Source of the DNA: CAYMWF01 sp964394085 [NCBI: uncultured Gemmatimonadota bacterium]
GTDB taxonomy: Bacteria; GCA-2686955; CAYMWF01
DNA: 59,512 nt
Assembly (NCBI GenBank): GCA_964394085.1
Contig: CAYMWF010000032.1
Coordinates: 1-59,512 of the forward strand
Reading direction: 5' to 3'
Positions 44,365-53,564 of this stretch are shown here, piece by piece. Positions within the stretch are counted from its first letter, which is position 1. Each line of letters starts with the position of its first letter. Position numbers and translations under genes: made by a program. The notes under the pieces are model-generated. The model had not been told where the DNA came from. It saw only the letters and a program-made list of their open reading frames with translations, and searched no databases.

Positions 44365-45705
44365 TCAACGTTTTGGTATCAGTTTCTGTATGAGATTCGT
44401 TAGGATGAGCGGAAAATACCAGTAATAATATCCCTCGAAAAGTTTTAGCTGCCAGCCGAAAATCATGGTGTCTATATGCCGATTCTTTATCCCGCTCAAG
44501 CGTTCACCGGTATAAATACGTGATATTCTGCCATCGAATTCACCGGGCCTGTTATAATGAGAGCCTGCGGTGGTGGCAGCATATCCCGAATTTTCTATAG
44601 CATAAACGGATCCTTCAGACGGGGCTGCATCATTCGGCCAGGCGAAAAACCTGATCTCTCTGTCGAGTCCCCGCTCCAGAATGAGACGGCTTTCCCTGAG
44701 TTCTACTATAACTCTATTCTTGTATTCATCGGAGGTTTCAAACCTTCCGAGCGCTGGATTTCTCTGCTTATATTCCCCGAAGGCGGTTTTCAATGTCCTG
44801 TCAAAGACTATTTCGGAGGGGTCAAGATCTTTGGCGGCATTCTCGAGAAAAGTCACTAAATCCTGATTCGGTAGAAAAGCCTTGCCTTCAAGTGCGGGAG
44901 CTTCCGGAAATATAGGGTGCCCCTTACCTTTTTCCCGCGGCATGAGATGCCAGTATGGTTTGTGATCCGGATGAATCTTCCATGTATACCAATAATATTT
45001 TGCATCAATCGGATTGAAGAACCCGACTGGTGCATCCCCGGTGAATCTATATCCGTGGCTCTGACCATGCGATTCAACATGAATCAAACCTGTTGCTTCC
45101 ATTTCTCTGATTTCCGCCCATGATAGGTAAGCATCCGGACCCGTCGGATGCTTCTGTCCCGCAAGGATCTCCTGTGGGGGCGACTCCGGACGGATGAAAT
45201 CAGTGCTCATAAAGACTGTCGCCTGAAACCCGAACCGTTTCAGGAGGGGGAAAGCAAAAGAATAGTTATCCTGATAGCCGTCGTCGAAGGTAATGGATAC
45301 CTTTTTCCCGGGAGAGAGTTTTCGACCCTCCATATGGTCAACAACTTCTTCCAGCGATACGATTCTGTATCCCTTTTTCTTAAGATAATTCAGGTGGGAT
45401 TCGAAGAGTGCTGGTGAAACACTGAGCCCTCTGTTGGGAATCAAGCTGAATGAAGGCGAAACGGAGTGGTACATAAGAACCGGAATCCTGGTCGTCTCCG
45501 GAGAGTGAAGAACTGTAAACCAATGTACCACCCAGGCGGCTGCAGCTGATATCACAAACAGGATCATTACGGTTTTACTGGGATTCCAAACCAGTAGAAA
45601 ACCGGCAATCAGCAGTGTACCGATTGTGAGTAGAAGCGTGAGTAGAAGACGTCTTTTTCTGTCAGTTTTCCTGTGGACAGGATTATCGGAAGCTTTTGTT
45701 TTCAT
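44365..45705 (-). CDS. Membrane-anchored polysaccharide deacetylase (NodB/CE4 domain)
   Basis: The 446-residue protein has two N-terminal helices (about residues 18-62). The CE4 domain follows, with PVLMYHSVSP, the catalytic pair TFDDGY at Asp141-Asp142, and the metal-binding SHGQSHG near residue 218. A later FAWPND segment comes next, and the protein ends in a basic amphipathic stretch. Between the His motif and FAWPND lies an insertion of roughly 110 residues not found in the core NodB fold. It would remove N-acetyl groups from an exported polysaccharide in the periplasm. It borders the exopolysaccharide locus and converges on the sulfatase-like gene with a 19-base gap. Confidence 0.88.
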   Translation of the reverse strand: MKTKASDNPVHRKTDRKRRLLLTLLLTIGTLLIAGFLLVWNPSKTVMILFVISAAAAWVVHWFTVLHSPETTRIPVLMYHSVSPSFSLIPNRGLSVSPALFESHLNYLKKKGYRIVSLEEVVDHMEGRKLSPGKKVSITFDDGYQDNYSFAFPLLKRFGFQATVFMSTDFIRPESPPQEILAGQKHPTGPDAYLSWAEIREMEATGLIHVESHGQSHGYRFTGDAPVGFFNPIDAKYYWYTWKIHPDHKPYWHLMPREKGKGHPIFPEAPALEGKAFLPNQDLVTFLENAAKDLDPSEIVFDRTLKTAFGEYKQRNPALGRFETSDEYKNRVIVELRESRLILERGLDREIRFFAWPNDAAPSEGSVYAIENSGYAATTAGSHYNRPGEFDGRISRIYTGERLSGIKNRHIDTMIFGWQLKLFEGYYYWYFPLILTNLIQKLIPKR

Positions 45706-45792
45706 AATGTGTCAGTTTCTACGTAATTCAAGATAAAAGGTAAAGACAAAACTGCCGCAGGAGCAAACCGCGGGATACTCAAACAAATGAAG

Positions 45793-45821
45793 TTGACACT
45801 TTCATCCTGCGCACATAACTT
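45793..45821 (+). promoter_or_regulatory. Promoter candidate of the M48/M61 peptidase pair
   Basis: A perfect TTGACA (45793-45798), a 17-base spacer and TAACTT (45816-45821) as a weak -10. It lies 42 bases before the M48 ATG, whose AGGAGG ribosome binding site is strong. Confidence 0.5.
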
Positions 45822-45862
45822 GCGGGCTACCCAGCCATCGACGCTATCAAGGAGGTCCGGAG

Positions 45863-47080
45863 ATGATGGACAAGAAGAGCCTTTTAATTCAATCCCTGAC
45901 CTGTGAAGGGGACACGGGAATGAGAGAGAATCTTGAGGCTGATCCCCTTATTCGAAAAATCGCCGCTGAAATCAACAGGCGAACCGAAACGCAAAAGCAG
46001 ACAGGCAGAGCTTTACTCGGTTCCTCTCTCCGTATTACTGAGAGCATTGCACCAGATATATTCGCAGTAGGGCGGCAGGTTGTGGCCTTTTCAGAGACTG
46101 AAGGTGACCCGCATTTTTTTATATACCCTGAACCGCAGTTTAATGCGGCCTGCTTCGCCCCCGAGAATGGGAAGCTATATATAATCGTTTCATCAGGCTT
46201 GATCGAATCGTTTTCGAATAAGGAACTGGTTTTCATTTTAGGTCATGAGCTCGGCCACCTTGCTGCGCGGCACCATTCCTTCCCCACGGGTGAAATGGTC
46301 GCTACCCGGAAGCACGAGTTAGGCCCGGATCGCATCTTGAGGATGTTCGCCTGGCAGAGATATGCCGAGATAACCGCAGATAGAATAGGCGCTTATCTGG
46401 CAGGCTCTTTCGATATTACAGGAAAGGTTTTCTTTAAACTTGCTTCGGGAGTAGGAGGTGATCGTCTTAGTGTGAATCTTGAAGATTTCCTTTCGCAGCT
46501 CGATTTACTGGAAGAAGAAATCTTTCAGAGAGAAGGCGATTATTATGCAGGAACGCGTACCGAATGGTATGCAACCCACCCTTTCAGCCCAATCAGATTG
46601 AGAGCGCTGGAATTATTCTATAATTCCGATCTTTACACACGATTACAGCTGGAGTCGTCGAATATTATCATCGACAGGGCACTTGAAGATGAAATTGCTC
46701 GAATGATGGAGCTGATGACGCCTGGGTACCTGTCGGGCAAGTCGGAAGAAGATGAAATCATGCGTCGATTGCTTTTTGCGGCTGGAATAATTCTGACTTC
46801 CTTTACAGGCAAAGGATCCGACGAAGAGTCCAGAATGCTTCAGGCGATGCTCGAGAAAGTTTCTCTTCCGGTCGAACCTGACCTGGGTCGTCTCCAAAAA
46901 ATTTTACCTGACCTGAAAAAAGAGATCTGCGAGAAGGTTTCGGTATCAAAGCGAACGCGTCTCATGAATGATCTAATCCTCATAGCTAAAGCAGACGGTA
47001 AGTTGTCCGACAAGGAACGTGAGTTCTTGATCAATATGACAATCGGGTTGGCCCTTGATTCGGGATCATTCAACATTTAG
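45863..47080 (+). CDS. M48-like metallopeptidase with C-terminal TerB-like domain
   Basis: The 405-residue protein has the zinc motif HELGH at residues 128-132 and a downstream EITADRIGAYLAG segment that provides the third ligand Glu. This is the arrangement of M48 (HtpX/Oma1/BepA-like) peptidases. There is no signal peptide or membrane helix, so it is probably cytoplasmic. The last 50 residues (LILIAKADGKLSDKEREFL) match the TerB helical pattern, a domain linked to envelope stress and metal response. The combination suggests a stress-related proteolytic or chaperone role. ATG 45863 follows AGGAGG; the ATG one codon later is equivalent. The M61 gene follows 20 bases downstream, so the two form an operon. 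Confidence 0.82.
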   Translation: MMDKKSLLIQSLTCEGDTGMRENLEADPLIRKIAAEINRRTETQKQTGRALLGSSLRITESIAPDIFAVGRQVVAFSETEGDPHFFIYPEPQFNAACFAPENGKLYIIVSSGLIESFSNKELVFILGHELGHLAARHHSFPTGEMVATRKHELGPDRILRMFAWQRYAEITADRIGAYLAGSFDITGKVFFKLASGVGGDRLSVNLEDFLSQLDLLEEEIFQREGDYYAGTRTEWYATHPFSPIRLRALELFYNSDLYTRLQLESSNIIIDRALEDEIARMMELMTPGYLSGKSEEDEIMRRLLFAAGIILTSFTGKGSDEESRMLQAMLEKVSLPVEPDLGRLQKILPDLKKEICEKVSVSKRTRLMNDLILIAKADGKLSDKEREFLINMTIGLALDSGSFNI

Positions 47081-47100
47081 TTTAAATAGAGATCTGTCAT

Positions 47101-48897
47101 ATGCATGAAATCAAGCTGGAGTATTTTGTCGATTTATCGATGGCTTTTCGCCAGCAGCTCGGCGTGCAATTCCGTGTTGAAGGCGTTACGAAGGATACAG
47201 ATTCTTTAAAACTCATTTTGCCCTCATGGTCTCCCGGATCCTACCTGATCAGAGAATATGCCCGAAATGTCCAGGAATTTCAGGCACGCTCAAGTATTTC
47301 CGGTGATACAATTCCCTGGGAAAGAACTGCAAAGGATACATGGGAAATACATTCGCTTTCCAAAGAGTTGCCTGTTTCATTTACCGCAAGTTGGTTTATC
47401 CATGCGTCTGAATTATCTGTAAGGACTTCTCACGCTGATCATACTCACGTCTTCATTCATGGACCTTCCGTTTTCATGTATATCGAGAGGTTTCGTCAGT
47501 TTCCGGTTTCGTTGACATTGATCAAACCTGATACGTGGGATGTCGCAACGAGTTTAAAGAAAATTGATCTGCCCGGATCAAAATATACCGCACCGTCGTA
47601 TGACACGCTCATCGATTCACCGATAGAAATAGGAATAATCGACCAATCCGAATTCAGTTTCGAAGGTCACAAGCATGTTTTCGCTTTTTCAGGTGCCAGA
47701 TTGATCGCCCCGCAGCGGGTCGCCTCAGATATGAGCGAGGTTCCTGCAGTCTGCAAAAAGATCTTCTCAAAACTTCCTTTTGAAGACTATACATTCCTTG
47801 TTTCTTTTCGGGGTAGAGGCGGTGGGGGGCTTGAACATTTCAACTCATCAGCGAATATAATCAGCCCTAAACTGTTTGCAGGCGGCGAAAGCTACGAAAG
47901 ATTCCTCCGGCTTCTCACCCATGAATATTTTCATCTCTGGAATGGTAAGAATATCTGTCCCGCCAGCACTTTTCATACTGCATACAGAACCGAGAATTAT
48001 ACCAGACTCCTTTGGTTTACCGAGGGAGTAACCAGCTATTACCAGGATATTGTCATGCTCCGTGCCGGGCTTATTTCTCCCGAGCGTTACATCGATGTTC
48101 TGGGGGACAGAATCGCACTCTATAAGAACCGTCCGGGCAGATTACTCGCAAGTGCGGAGGAAGCAAGTTTTCTTACATGGATTAAACACTATCGGCCGGA
48201 TCATAATACCGAAAATACTGTTCCGAATTATTATGTAATCGGTGCTCTGCTTGGACTCTCGCTCAATTTGGAGATTATTCGGATATCGAAGGGTGCGCAC
48301 AGTCTGGATGATCTCATGAGACTGCTGTTACTGAAATATGAAAATACGGGAGTTCCGGAGGAAGGCATTAGGAAAACAGTCGAAGAAATGACGGGCTCGT
48401 CATTCCAGGATTTTTTCGTGGAAAATGTTGAATCTCCGGGAGAAATCGATCTGGATCGTTACCTTGGAATAGCAGGTTATATCCTGCAGCCGGAAACGAG
48501 TTCGCTAGATGACGGAAAGAGCTCTAACTGCAGGGATGGAATGGTGTCGAAGGGATTCGGCGGCAGGCTGGGAATCAGAACCTCCGACACCACCGGCTCG
48601 GTACGGGTAAAAAACATTTTTGCAGGTGGCGCAGCTGATAATAGTTCCCTCTGTCCCGGTGATGAAATCGTAGCAATCGACGGCTTTAGGGTAGCCCCAT
48701 CGGGGTTGGAAACCATACTTGACCGCTACGTTGCCGGGAATACGGTTGAACTCACTGTTTTCAGGCAGGACGTGTTATACAGGATTCCGATCGAGCTAGG
48801 GGAAAACCAGATAAAGAAGTTTACGATAAAAGATTTACAACCTGCCCCGACCAGCCAGCAGGTTTGTTTCAGAAAGAAGTGGTTTTTCGGCTTTTGA
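47101..48897 (+). CDS. M61 family aminopeptidase (glycyl aminopeptidase-like) with PDZ domain
   Basis: The 598-residue protein has an N-terminal beta domain (LPSWSPGSYLIREYARN, the family signature). The thermolysin-like catalytic domain has HEYFH at residues 274-278 and the third ligand Glu308 in FTEGVTSYY, and a GGGGLEHFNS segment precedes it. A C-terminal PDZ domain lies at about residues 500-575 (GGAADNSSLCPGDEIVAIDG). No signal peptide is seen, so a cytoplasmic role in peptide trimming is likely. M61 enzymes release N-terminal Gly or Ala. It is the second gene of the M48-M61 pair and converges with the AP-superfamily gene. Confidence 0.92.
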   Translation: MHEIKLEYFVDLSMAFRQQLGVQFRVEGVTKDTDSLKLILPSWSPGSYLIREYARNVQEFQARSSISGDTIPWERTAKDTWEIHSLSKELPVSFTASWFIHASELSVRTSHADHTHVFIHGPSVFMYIERFRQFPVSLTLIKPDTWDVATSLKKIDLPGSKYTAPSYDTLIDSPIEIGIIDQSEFSFEGHKHVFAFSGARLIAPQRVASDMSEVPAVCKKIFSKLPFEDYTFLVSFRGRGGGGLEHFNSSANIISPKLFAGGESYERFLRLLTHEYFHLWNGKNICPASTFHTAYRTENYTRLLWFTEGVTSYYQDIVMLRAGLISPERYIDVLGDRIALYKNRPGRLLASAEEASFLTWIKHYRPDHNTENTVPNYYVIGALLGLSLNLEIIRISKGAHSLDDLMRLLLLKYENTGVPEEGIRKTVEEMTGSSFQDFFVENVESPGEIDLDRYLGIAGYILQPETSSLDDGKSSNCRDGMVSKGFGGRLGIRTSDTTGSVRVKNIFAGGAADNSSLCPGDEIVAIDGFRVAPSGLETILDRYVAGNTVELTVFRQDVLYRIPIELGENQIKKFTIKDLQPAPTSQQVCFRKKWFFGF

Positions 48898-48993
48898 TCT
48901 ATGTATCGGTATACGGCACAGCCTTTTAAGCTTCCAGCGCGTGCATATTAAGAAATGAGACCCCTTGTGGTTTTATTCAGAAGTGCCGAAATC

Positions 48994-51246
48994 CTATTGA
49001 ATGTAACCTAAAGTGCGCATTTCTTCCAGTAACTGTTCTTCAACGTTCCCTTCGATTTCCAGGCCCATCTCACGACGTACCGTTTCTTCGTCGGCCGTCT
49101 GCGATTTCAAGCCAAACCACGGCAGTTCGGAGTGCGGCATCTCGTATATCGGGTGGCTTTTCCTGAATTCGGTTTGTATAGCTTCCAGAGCTATGCGCCC
49201 ATTCATATCATCAAGTACCGGGAGACCGGCGAGGTAACATGTGGTTGGGGCGATATCGAATACTGAAATATTCGTCAGGAATTCCCCTCGTTTGATATCC
49301 GGACCCGAAATGTTCACAACCCCGTTTATCCTGTGATCGCCGGAAATTCCTTTGAACTTGATAAAAGAGGAAGTGTTTAAAACTTTTTCTTCGTAGAGTA
49401 TGTTTTGCCCGAAGACCTCGCTTGAAAATACAATTTCCATTGTTGGTTCGTCTATCTCACCGGAAGTAGGCAGGAGCTTAACAGATTTGAAAACACGCTC
49501 TCCGCTTTCAGTCTGTAGATTCTCCAGCGAACAAACATAATGCCTCAAAGCTTCGTGGTTCCAGCCCTGATTTTTATTTGGGAAAAAGACTTTGCGCTTT
49601 ACCTCCCAAGGCAGATTACCGGCCTCGAATATGACCGTCTCGTCAAGATCAATTTTTTCAGAACCTTCGAGATATTTGAGAAAACCCAACGAATGAAACA
49701 GATTGTTGGCGTTATATGTATAGACATCGGCGGCTTCATCAGTTATCGGTCCGAATCCGTGGTCTGAAACGATAAAAACATTGGTATTGTCTTCATCGAG
49801 AGAATTCAGGATCTTACCTAATCCCCAATCAACGAACTTCAGATAACTGTTGATAGTGTTCCCGAATCGAAGGATTTCTTCCTCGTCTGCATTAAAAAGG
49901 AGCTTCGATTCCGCTGGATGCTCCATCAACCACAGGTATTTGAAAAACTTATGCTGAACTCGATCGCTTCCCACAAAATAGAACACGAACAGGGAAGGTT
50001 GTCCTTCCCTGTGAAGGAGTTCGATCGCTGTTTCAAGTGTCACGAAATCTTTCCGGAAAGATTGTTCCAGAACAGTCAGGGCATTTCCAAGAGCTCTGTT
50101 TGAGTATTCTCCAGATTTAGGAAGATTGCCGAACCAGTCAGTCAGTAAATTGTCACTGTTTTTGTCAAATTCAATGAGAATAGAATCGACCAATCCTGCG
50201 GTCTGCTCGGGATATGTTCGTCTAGCTCCTATATCGGGATGAATCGCCAGGTCGCTGACAAGTGTACCTTCCACGTGTGAGGCGGGCCAGGACACGTACC
50301 ACCCATTAACTGAAACGCGCCTGGTGAACGAGGAGAATATATCCCATATAGAGGGTTCTTTTATTAAATTGCTGGTTACGGGTGTTGAACGGGTAGTTCC
50401 AGGACGAACCACTATAAAGTTATCGATCCCGTGACGGCCCGGATGCTTGCCGGTCGCAATGGAAGTCCATATTACCGGAGAACGCATGGGTTTGAACGAG
50501 CGTAGAAATCCGCTGGAACCCCTTTCAATTAAAGAGCTGATGTTTGGTAACTCGCCTTTGGCCATAAGAGGCTCCAGGAGGTTCCACGAAGCACCGTCTA
50601 CTCCGATAATAGCGATTTGCCGATCTTCTTGCTGCACAACATCCGAAAATGAGCAAATCGTCGATGACTGGTAGGGGAAAAAGGTTTTCACTAAAAGGAC
50701 AATGGAAATAATACATCCCAGACCTATCAGACGCTTGACGGTTTTACTGGAAAACACTGGGATTATGCGGCTTATTGTAATAAAAGCCGCGATTCCTATA
50801 AGAACCTCTACAAGAATTACCGCAGCCAGAATCACAGGTCTTTTCAGATCGTACGTCCAAATCTTTAAAATGGTTAAAACCAGAATCCATAGAAAAGCAA
50901 CACAAGCAGCCCCGGTAAATCCTTGTGAGCCGAGTGCCCCAGTCTTCTTGCTTATTCTGGACAAAAAACTTCCGAATGCTTCGGCAACCACTCCGACTAT
51001 GAACCCTCCGGATGCAAACATCAGCAGTAGATAAATTGGACGATCCAATGACCAGGCAAGCTCCTCGTCCAGAAGGATTCTGAGGATGAATATAAAGAAT
51101 TCCCTGAGAAGGAAAAAAACATCGATAAAGAAAAAAGGTTTCAGCATCAATTCTGCGAACAGCAGGCTGACGAAGAAACCCCAACCTCCTGCAGCCAGGA
51201 GTCGCCATCCGTAATGAGCAGGTTTTTGTAATGTTTTCGAATTCAC
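48994..51246 (-). CDS. Membrane AP-superfamily phosphodiesterase/transferase, copy A
   Basis: The 750-residue protein has about six N-terminal transmembrane helices (first 190 residues) and an extracytoplasmic AP-superfamily domain. IIGVDGASWN supplies the first metal ligand, the Thr nucleophile is in SPVIWTSIATG, and VSDHGFG comes later. It is a tandem paralogue of the next gene and belongs to the COG3379 group with the soluble member at 26446. Its C-terminal tail EEMRTLGYIQ shows the shared LGY signature. The start is GTG 51246 with GAGG upstream. It may hydrolyse or transfer phospho-groups of envelope lipids or polymers; no substrate is evident. Confidence 0.83.
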   Translation of the reverse strand: MNSKTLQKPAHYGWRLLAAGGWGFFVSLLFAELMLKPFFFIDVFFLLREFFIFILRILLDEELAWSLDRPIYLLLMFASGGFIVGVVAEAFGSFLSRISKKTGALGSQGFTGAACVAFLWILVLTILKIWTYDLKRPVILAAVILVEVLIGIAAFITISRIIPVFSSKTVKRLIGLGCIISIVLLVKTFFPYQSSTICSFSDVVQQEDRQIAIIGVDGASWNLLEPLMAKGELPNISSLIERGSSGFLRSFKPMRSPVIWTSIATGKHPGRHGIDNFIVVRPGTTRSTPVTSNLIKEPSIWDIFSSFTRRVSVNGWYVSWPASHVEGTLVSDLAIHPDIGARRTYPEQTAGLVDSILIEFDKNSDNLLTDWFGNLPKSGEYSNRALGNALTVLEQSFRKDFVTLETAIELLHREGQPSLFVFYFVGSDRVQHKFFKYLWLMEHPAESKLLFNADEEEILRFGNTINSYLKFVDWGLGKILNSLDEDNTNVFIVSDHGFGPITDEAADVYTYNANNLFHSLGFLKYLEGSEKIDLDETVIFEAGNLPWEVKRKVFFPNKNQGWNHEALRHYVCSLENLQTESGERVFKSVKLLPTSGEIDEPTMEIVFSSEVFGQNILYEEKVLNTSSFIKFKGISGDHRINGVVNISGPDIKRGEFLTNISVFDIAPTTCYLAGLPVLDDMNGRIALEAIQTEFRKSHPIYEMPHSELPWFGLKSQTADEETVRREMGLEIEGNVEEQLLEEMRTLGYIQ

Positions 51247-51287
51247 AGGTATACCTCGTCCCTTCCCGGGTCAGTTCAGCCGGAGTA

Positions 51288-53564
51288 TCATCTTACGTAT
51301 CCCAGGCTTTTTAGTTTCTCTAATTCCTCTTGAAGTATTTCAGCACCTAAGCTGGCTGCACCAATCCTGTTTGCGTCAAGATTCCATTCTTGAGAGTACC
51401 TTACGGGATTGGATGATATAGATTCCGGTTTCATTGCCCGCAGAAGTACTTTACCTTCCATTTCAATCGGGACGGGCAAGCCGAATAAATGGATTACTGT
51501 GGGGGCGATATCGCGGATGCTGCATCGGGAAAGGCGTTTGTTCTCGGAAAAATGCGGTCCGGAAAGCAGCATGAATGCATCATATCTGTGCATTCCGCTG
51601 ATGTCATTGAGGGTGAAAAAATCTCGGAGCAGATAAGGTGTTCCATTGACAAGGATTTCCTGGTTCAGAAGGTGCAGTCTAACTGTAACAAGAAGGTCGT
51701 ATGGCAGGCCCGGGGAAGCCCGTTCAATATCAATGAAAACATGCTTCCCGTTTTCAGCGACCATTGATTCCAACACTTCTATTACGGTTGCAAGGAGTGA
51801 ATCGGTATCCGCTCCCGGTTCCACGATTCCATTCACGCTCCGATCTTTAACATTCAGTGCGATTTTGCGTCTGAAATTTCTGAATCCGGGTGTAAGTTTA
51901 TAATCGAATACGGATGTCTTTTCCCAGTCGATTAAACCGGTTTTTTTCTCGAAACTGAGCCATCCCTGTGCTTCGAAGAATTTGTTGAAATCAAAATCCC
52001 TTAATCCTACCGATCGAGGTCCGAAACCGTGATCCGACAGGACGAAAACCGATGGTTCCGGGTCACCTGAATAATATGAGAGAAACCTGCCCAATGTTCT
52101 GTCCACTAGTTTATAGTAAGCTTCCAGGGCAGGCCCAAACATCTCGGTTTTTTCATCAAGGGCGTTACCATTGTTTTTACCCCCTGCATATTCGTTCCAG
52201 ACAGAATAATATCGCCACATCAGATGTGAGAACGTATCCGTACCCTTCAGGTATACTGCAGAAAAAGCCGGAGGTCCCCCGGGTTTTGATAAAATACTGT
52301 CAGCAGCTGCTATTGCCGCAAGGTCTTTTTTCAGTTCGTCCGTGCATCTTCGATAGAAGGCGTTAAGCTGATACTCCCTGCTTTCGAAGCTGTGCCTGGT
52401 ATATTCCGGATTGTATTCGAAGCTTATCGTGGTGCCCAATTCTTTCTCGAAATCCAGTGAGTCGAAGATACCTGAGAAGGGTTCTTCCGGATATGCTCTA
52501 CATTGAAGGTTTTCATAGCTGAATAATTCAGAGACGCAATATCCCTTAAGCGGGATCGCAGGCCAGGTGAAAAACCAGTTGAAAACGCCACATTCGATTC
52601 CTTTTTCACTCAGCAGCTCCCAGACCGGCTTTTTTCTTACATCCGTTCCGTCGAATAGCTTGCCGTCCGGAGTGAAAAAACCGGTTATTCCATGTTGCGC
52701 CTTGGTGAATCCGGTTGCTACAGAAGTCCAGACTACCGGAGAAAGATAAGGAATGTCGGTGCGCAACCGGCAGGAGACTCCCCGGGAAACTAGGTTTTTA
52801 ATATTCGGCAGCTTCCCTTCGGAAATGAATTGATTAACTAAATCCCATTCGAATCCGTCGACTCCAAGAACAAGTATCTTCGACCCGTCATACTTCGTAC
52901 TGAATCGGTCGGGCACCAGGCTATCTCTTTTTTCCGAGAATTTATGCTTCTGGACACCAGCGGCTAAATTACCGAATAAAAAACATGCAATGGTAATTCC
53001 GACAAAAATGAGGGTAGATTTTCGAGTTTTGAAGAAACCCCTGTGGATTAAATTTACCATAACACCCGCCATAGAGGCTGCAAGCAGGTTTCCGGCTGCA
53101 AGAAGTGCGACAGATTTGTAGTTGTACGGGGTAAGCCGAACTGTGTCGAATATTACGCTGGATGCCCAGATAAGCGAGTACAGGGTTACATTTCCAAGAA
53201 CTATGAATCCCGCGATCAAGCCGAGAATCCCGGATGTCGCCCGGCGCCTGAAAACTACTGCAGGCACTCCCAAAAGGACCGCGCAAACAAACCCCCAGGC
53301 GGCCCCGACATTTGAGAACAGCATGAGCATAGGTAAAGCAGCATCACTCGACAGCATCAGCTCGCGTCCAGACAGGGCTTTCAGACCGAGGAGAAACAAT
53401 TCTTCGACGGCCATTACCGGTCCTGGCAGCGGGAAAAGCCATATTCGTGAAATAAAATTGACGATAAACCCGACTATCGCGCCGCAAGCACTTCCAAACA
53501 ATATTATGGTGAATAGCTCCCTGAGAAGCCGCTCTTTTTTATTCAATGCTGTATATAGCTCCAC
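51288..53564 (-). CDS. Membrane AP-superfamily phosphodiesterase/transferase, copy B
   Basis: The 758-residue protein has five to six N-terminal helices (first 205 residues). Its extracytoplasmic AP-superfamily domain has LGVDGFEWD, the Thr nucleophile in SPVVWTSVATG and VLSDHGFGPR. It ends EKLKSLGYVR. It is a tandem duplicate of the protein at 48994, 41 bases upstream of it on the same strand, with extensively diverged sequence. GTG 53564 overlaps the QueD-like gene by 26 bases. TTG 53546, which overlaps that gene's stop and has GGAG upstream, is an alternative start. The overlap suggests translational coupling to the QueD-like gene, although the functions seem unrelated. Confidence 0.83.
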   Translation of the reverse strand: MELYTALNKKERLLRELFTIILFGSACGAIVGFIVNFISRIWLFPLPGPVMAVEELFLLGLKALSGRELMLSSDAALPMLMLFSNVGAAWGFVCAVLLGVPAVVFRRRATSGILGLIAGFIVLGNVTLYSLIWASSVIFDTVRLTPYNYKSVALLAAGNLLAASMAGVMVNLIHRGFFKTRKSTLIFVGITIACFLFGNLAAGVQKHKFSEKRDSLVPDRFSTKYDGSKILVLGVDGFEWDLVNQFISEGKLPNIKNLVSRGVSCRLRTDIPYLSPVVWTSVATGFTKAQHGITGFFTPDGKLFDGTDVRKKPVWELLSEKGIECGVFNWFFTWPAIPLKGYCVSELFSYENLQCRAYPEEPFSGIFDSLDFEKELGTTISFEYNPEYTRHSFESREYQLNAFYRRCTDELKKDLAAIAAADSILSKPGGPPAFSAVYLKGTDTFSHLMWRYYSVWNEYAGGKNNGNALDEKTEMFGPALEAYYKLVDRTLGRFLSYYSGDPEPSVFVLSDHGFGPRSVGLRDFDFNKFFEAQGWLSFEKKTGLIDWEKTSVFDYKLTPGFRNFRRKIALNVKDRSVNGIVEPGADTDSLLATVIEVLESMVAENGKHVFIDIERASPGLPYDLLVTVRLHLLNQEILVNGTPYLLRDFFTLNDISGMHRYDAFMLLSGPHFSENKRLSRCSIRDIAPTVIHLFGLPVPIEMEGKVLLRAMKPESISSNPVRYSQEWNLDANRIGAASLGAEILQEELEKLKSLGYVR

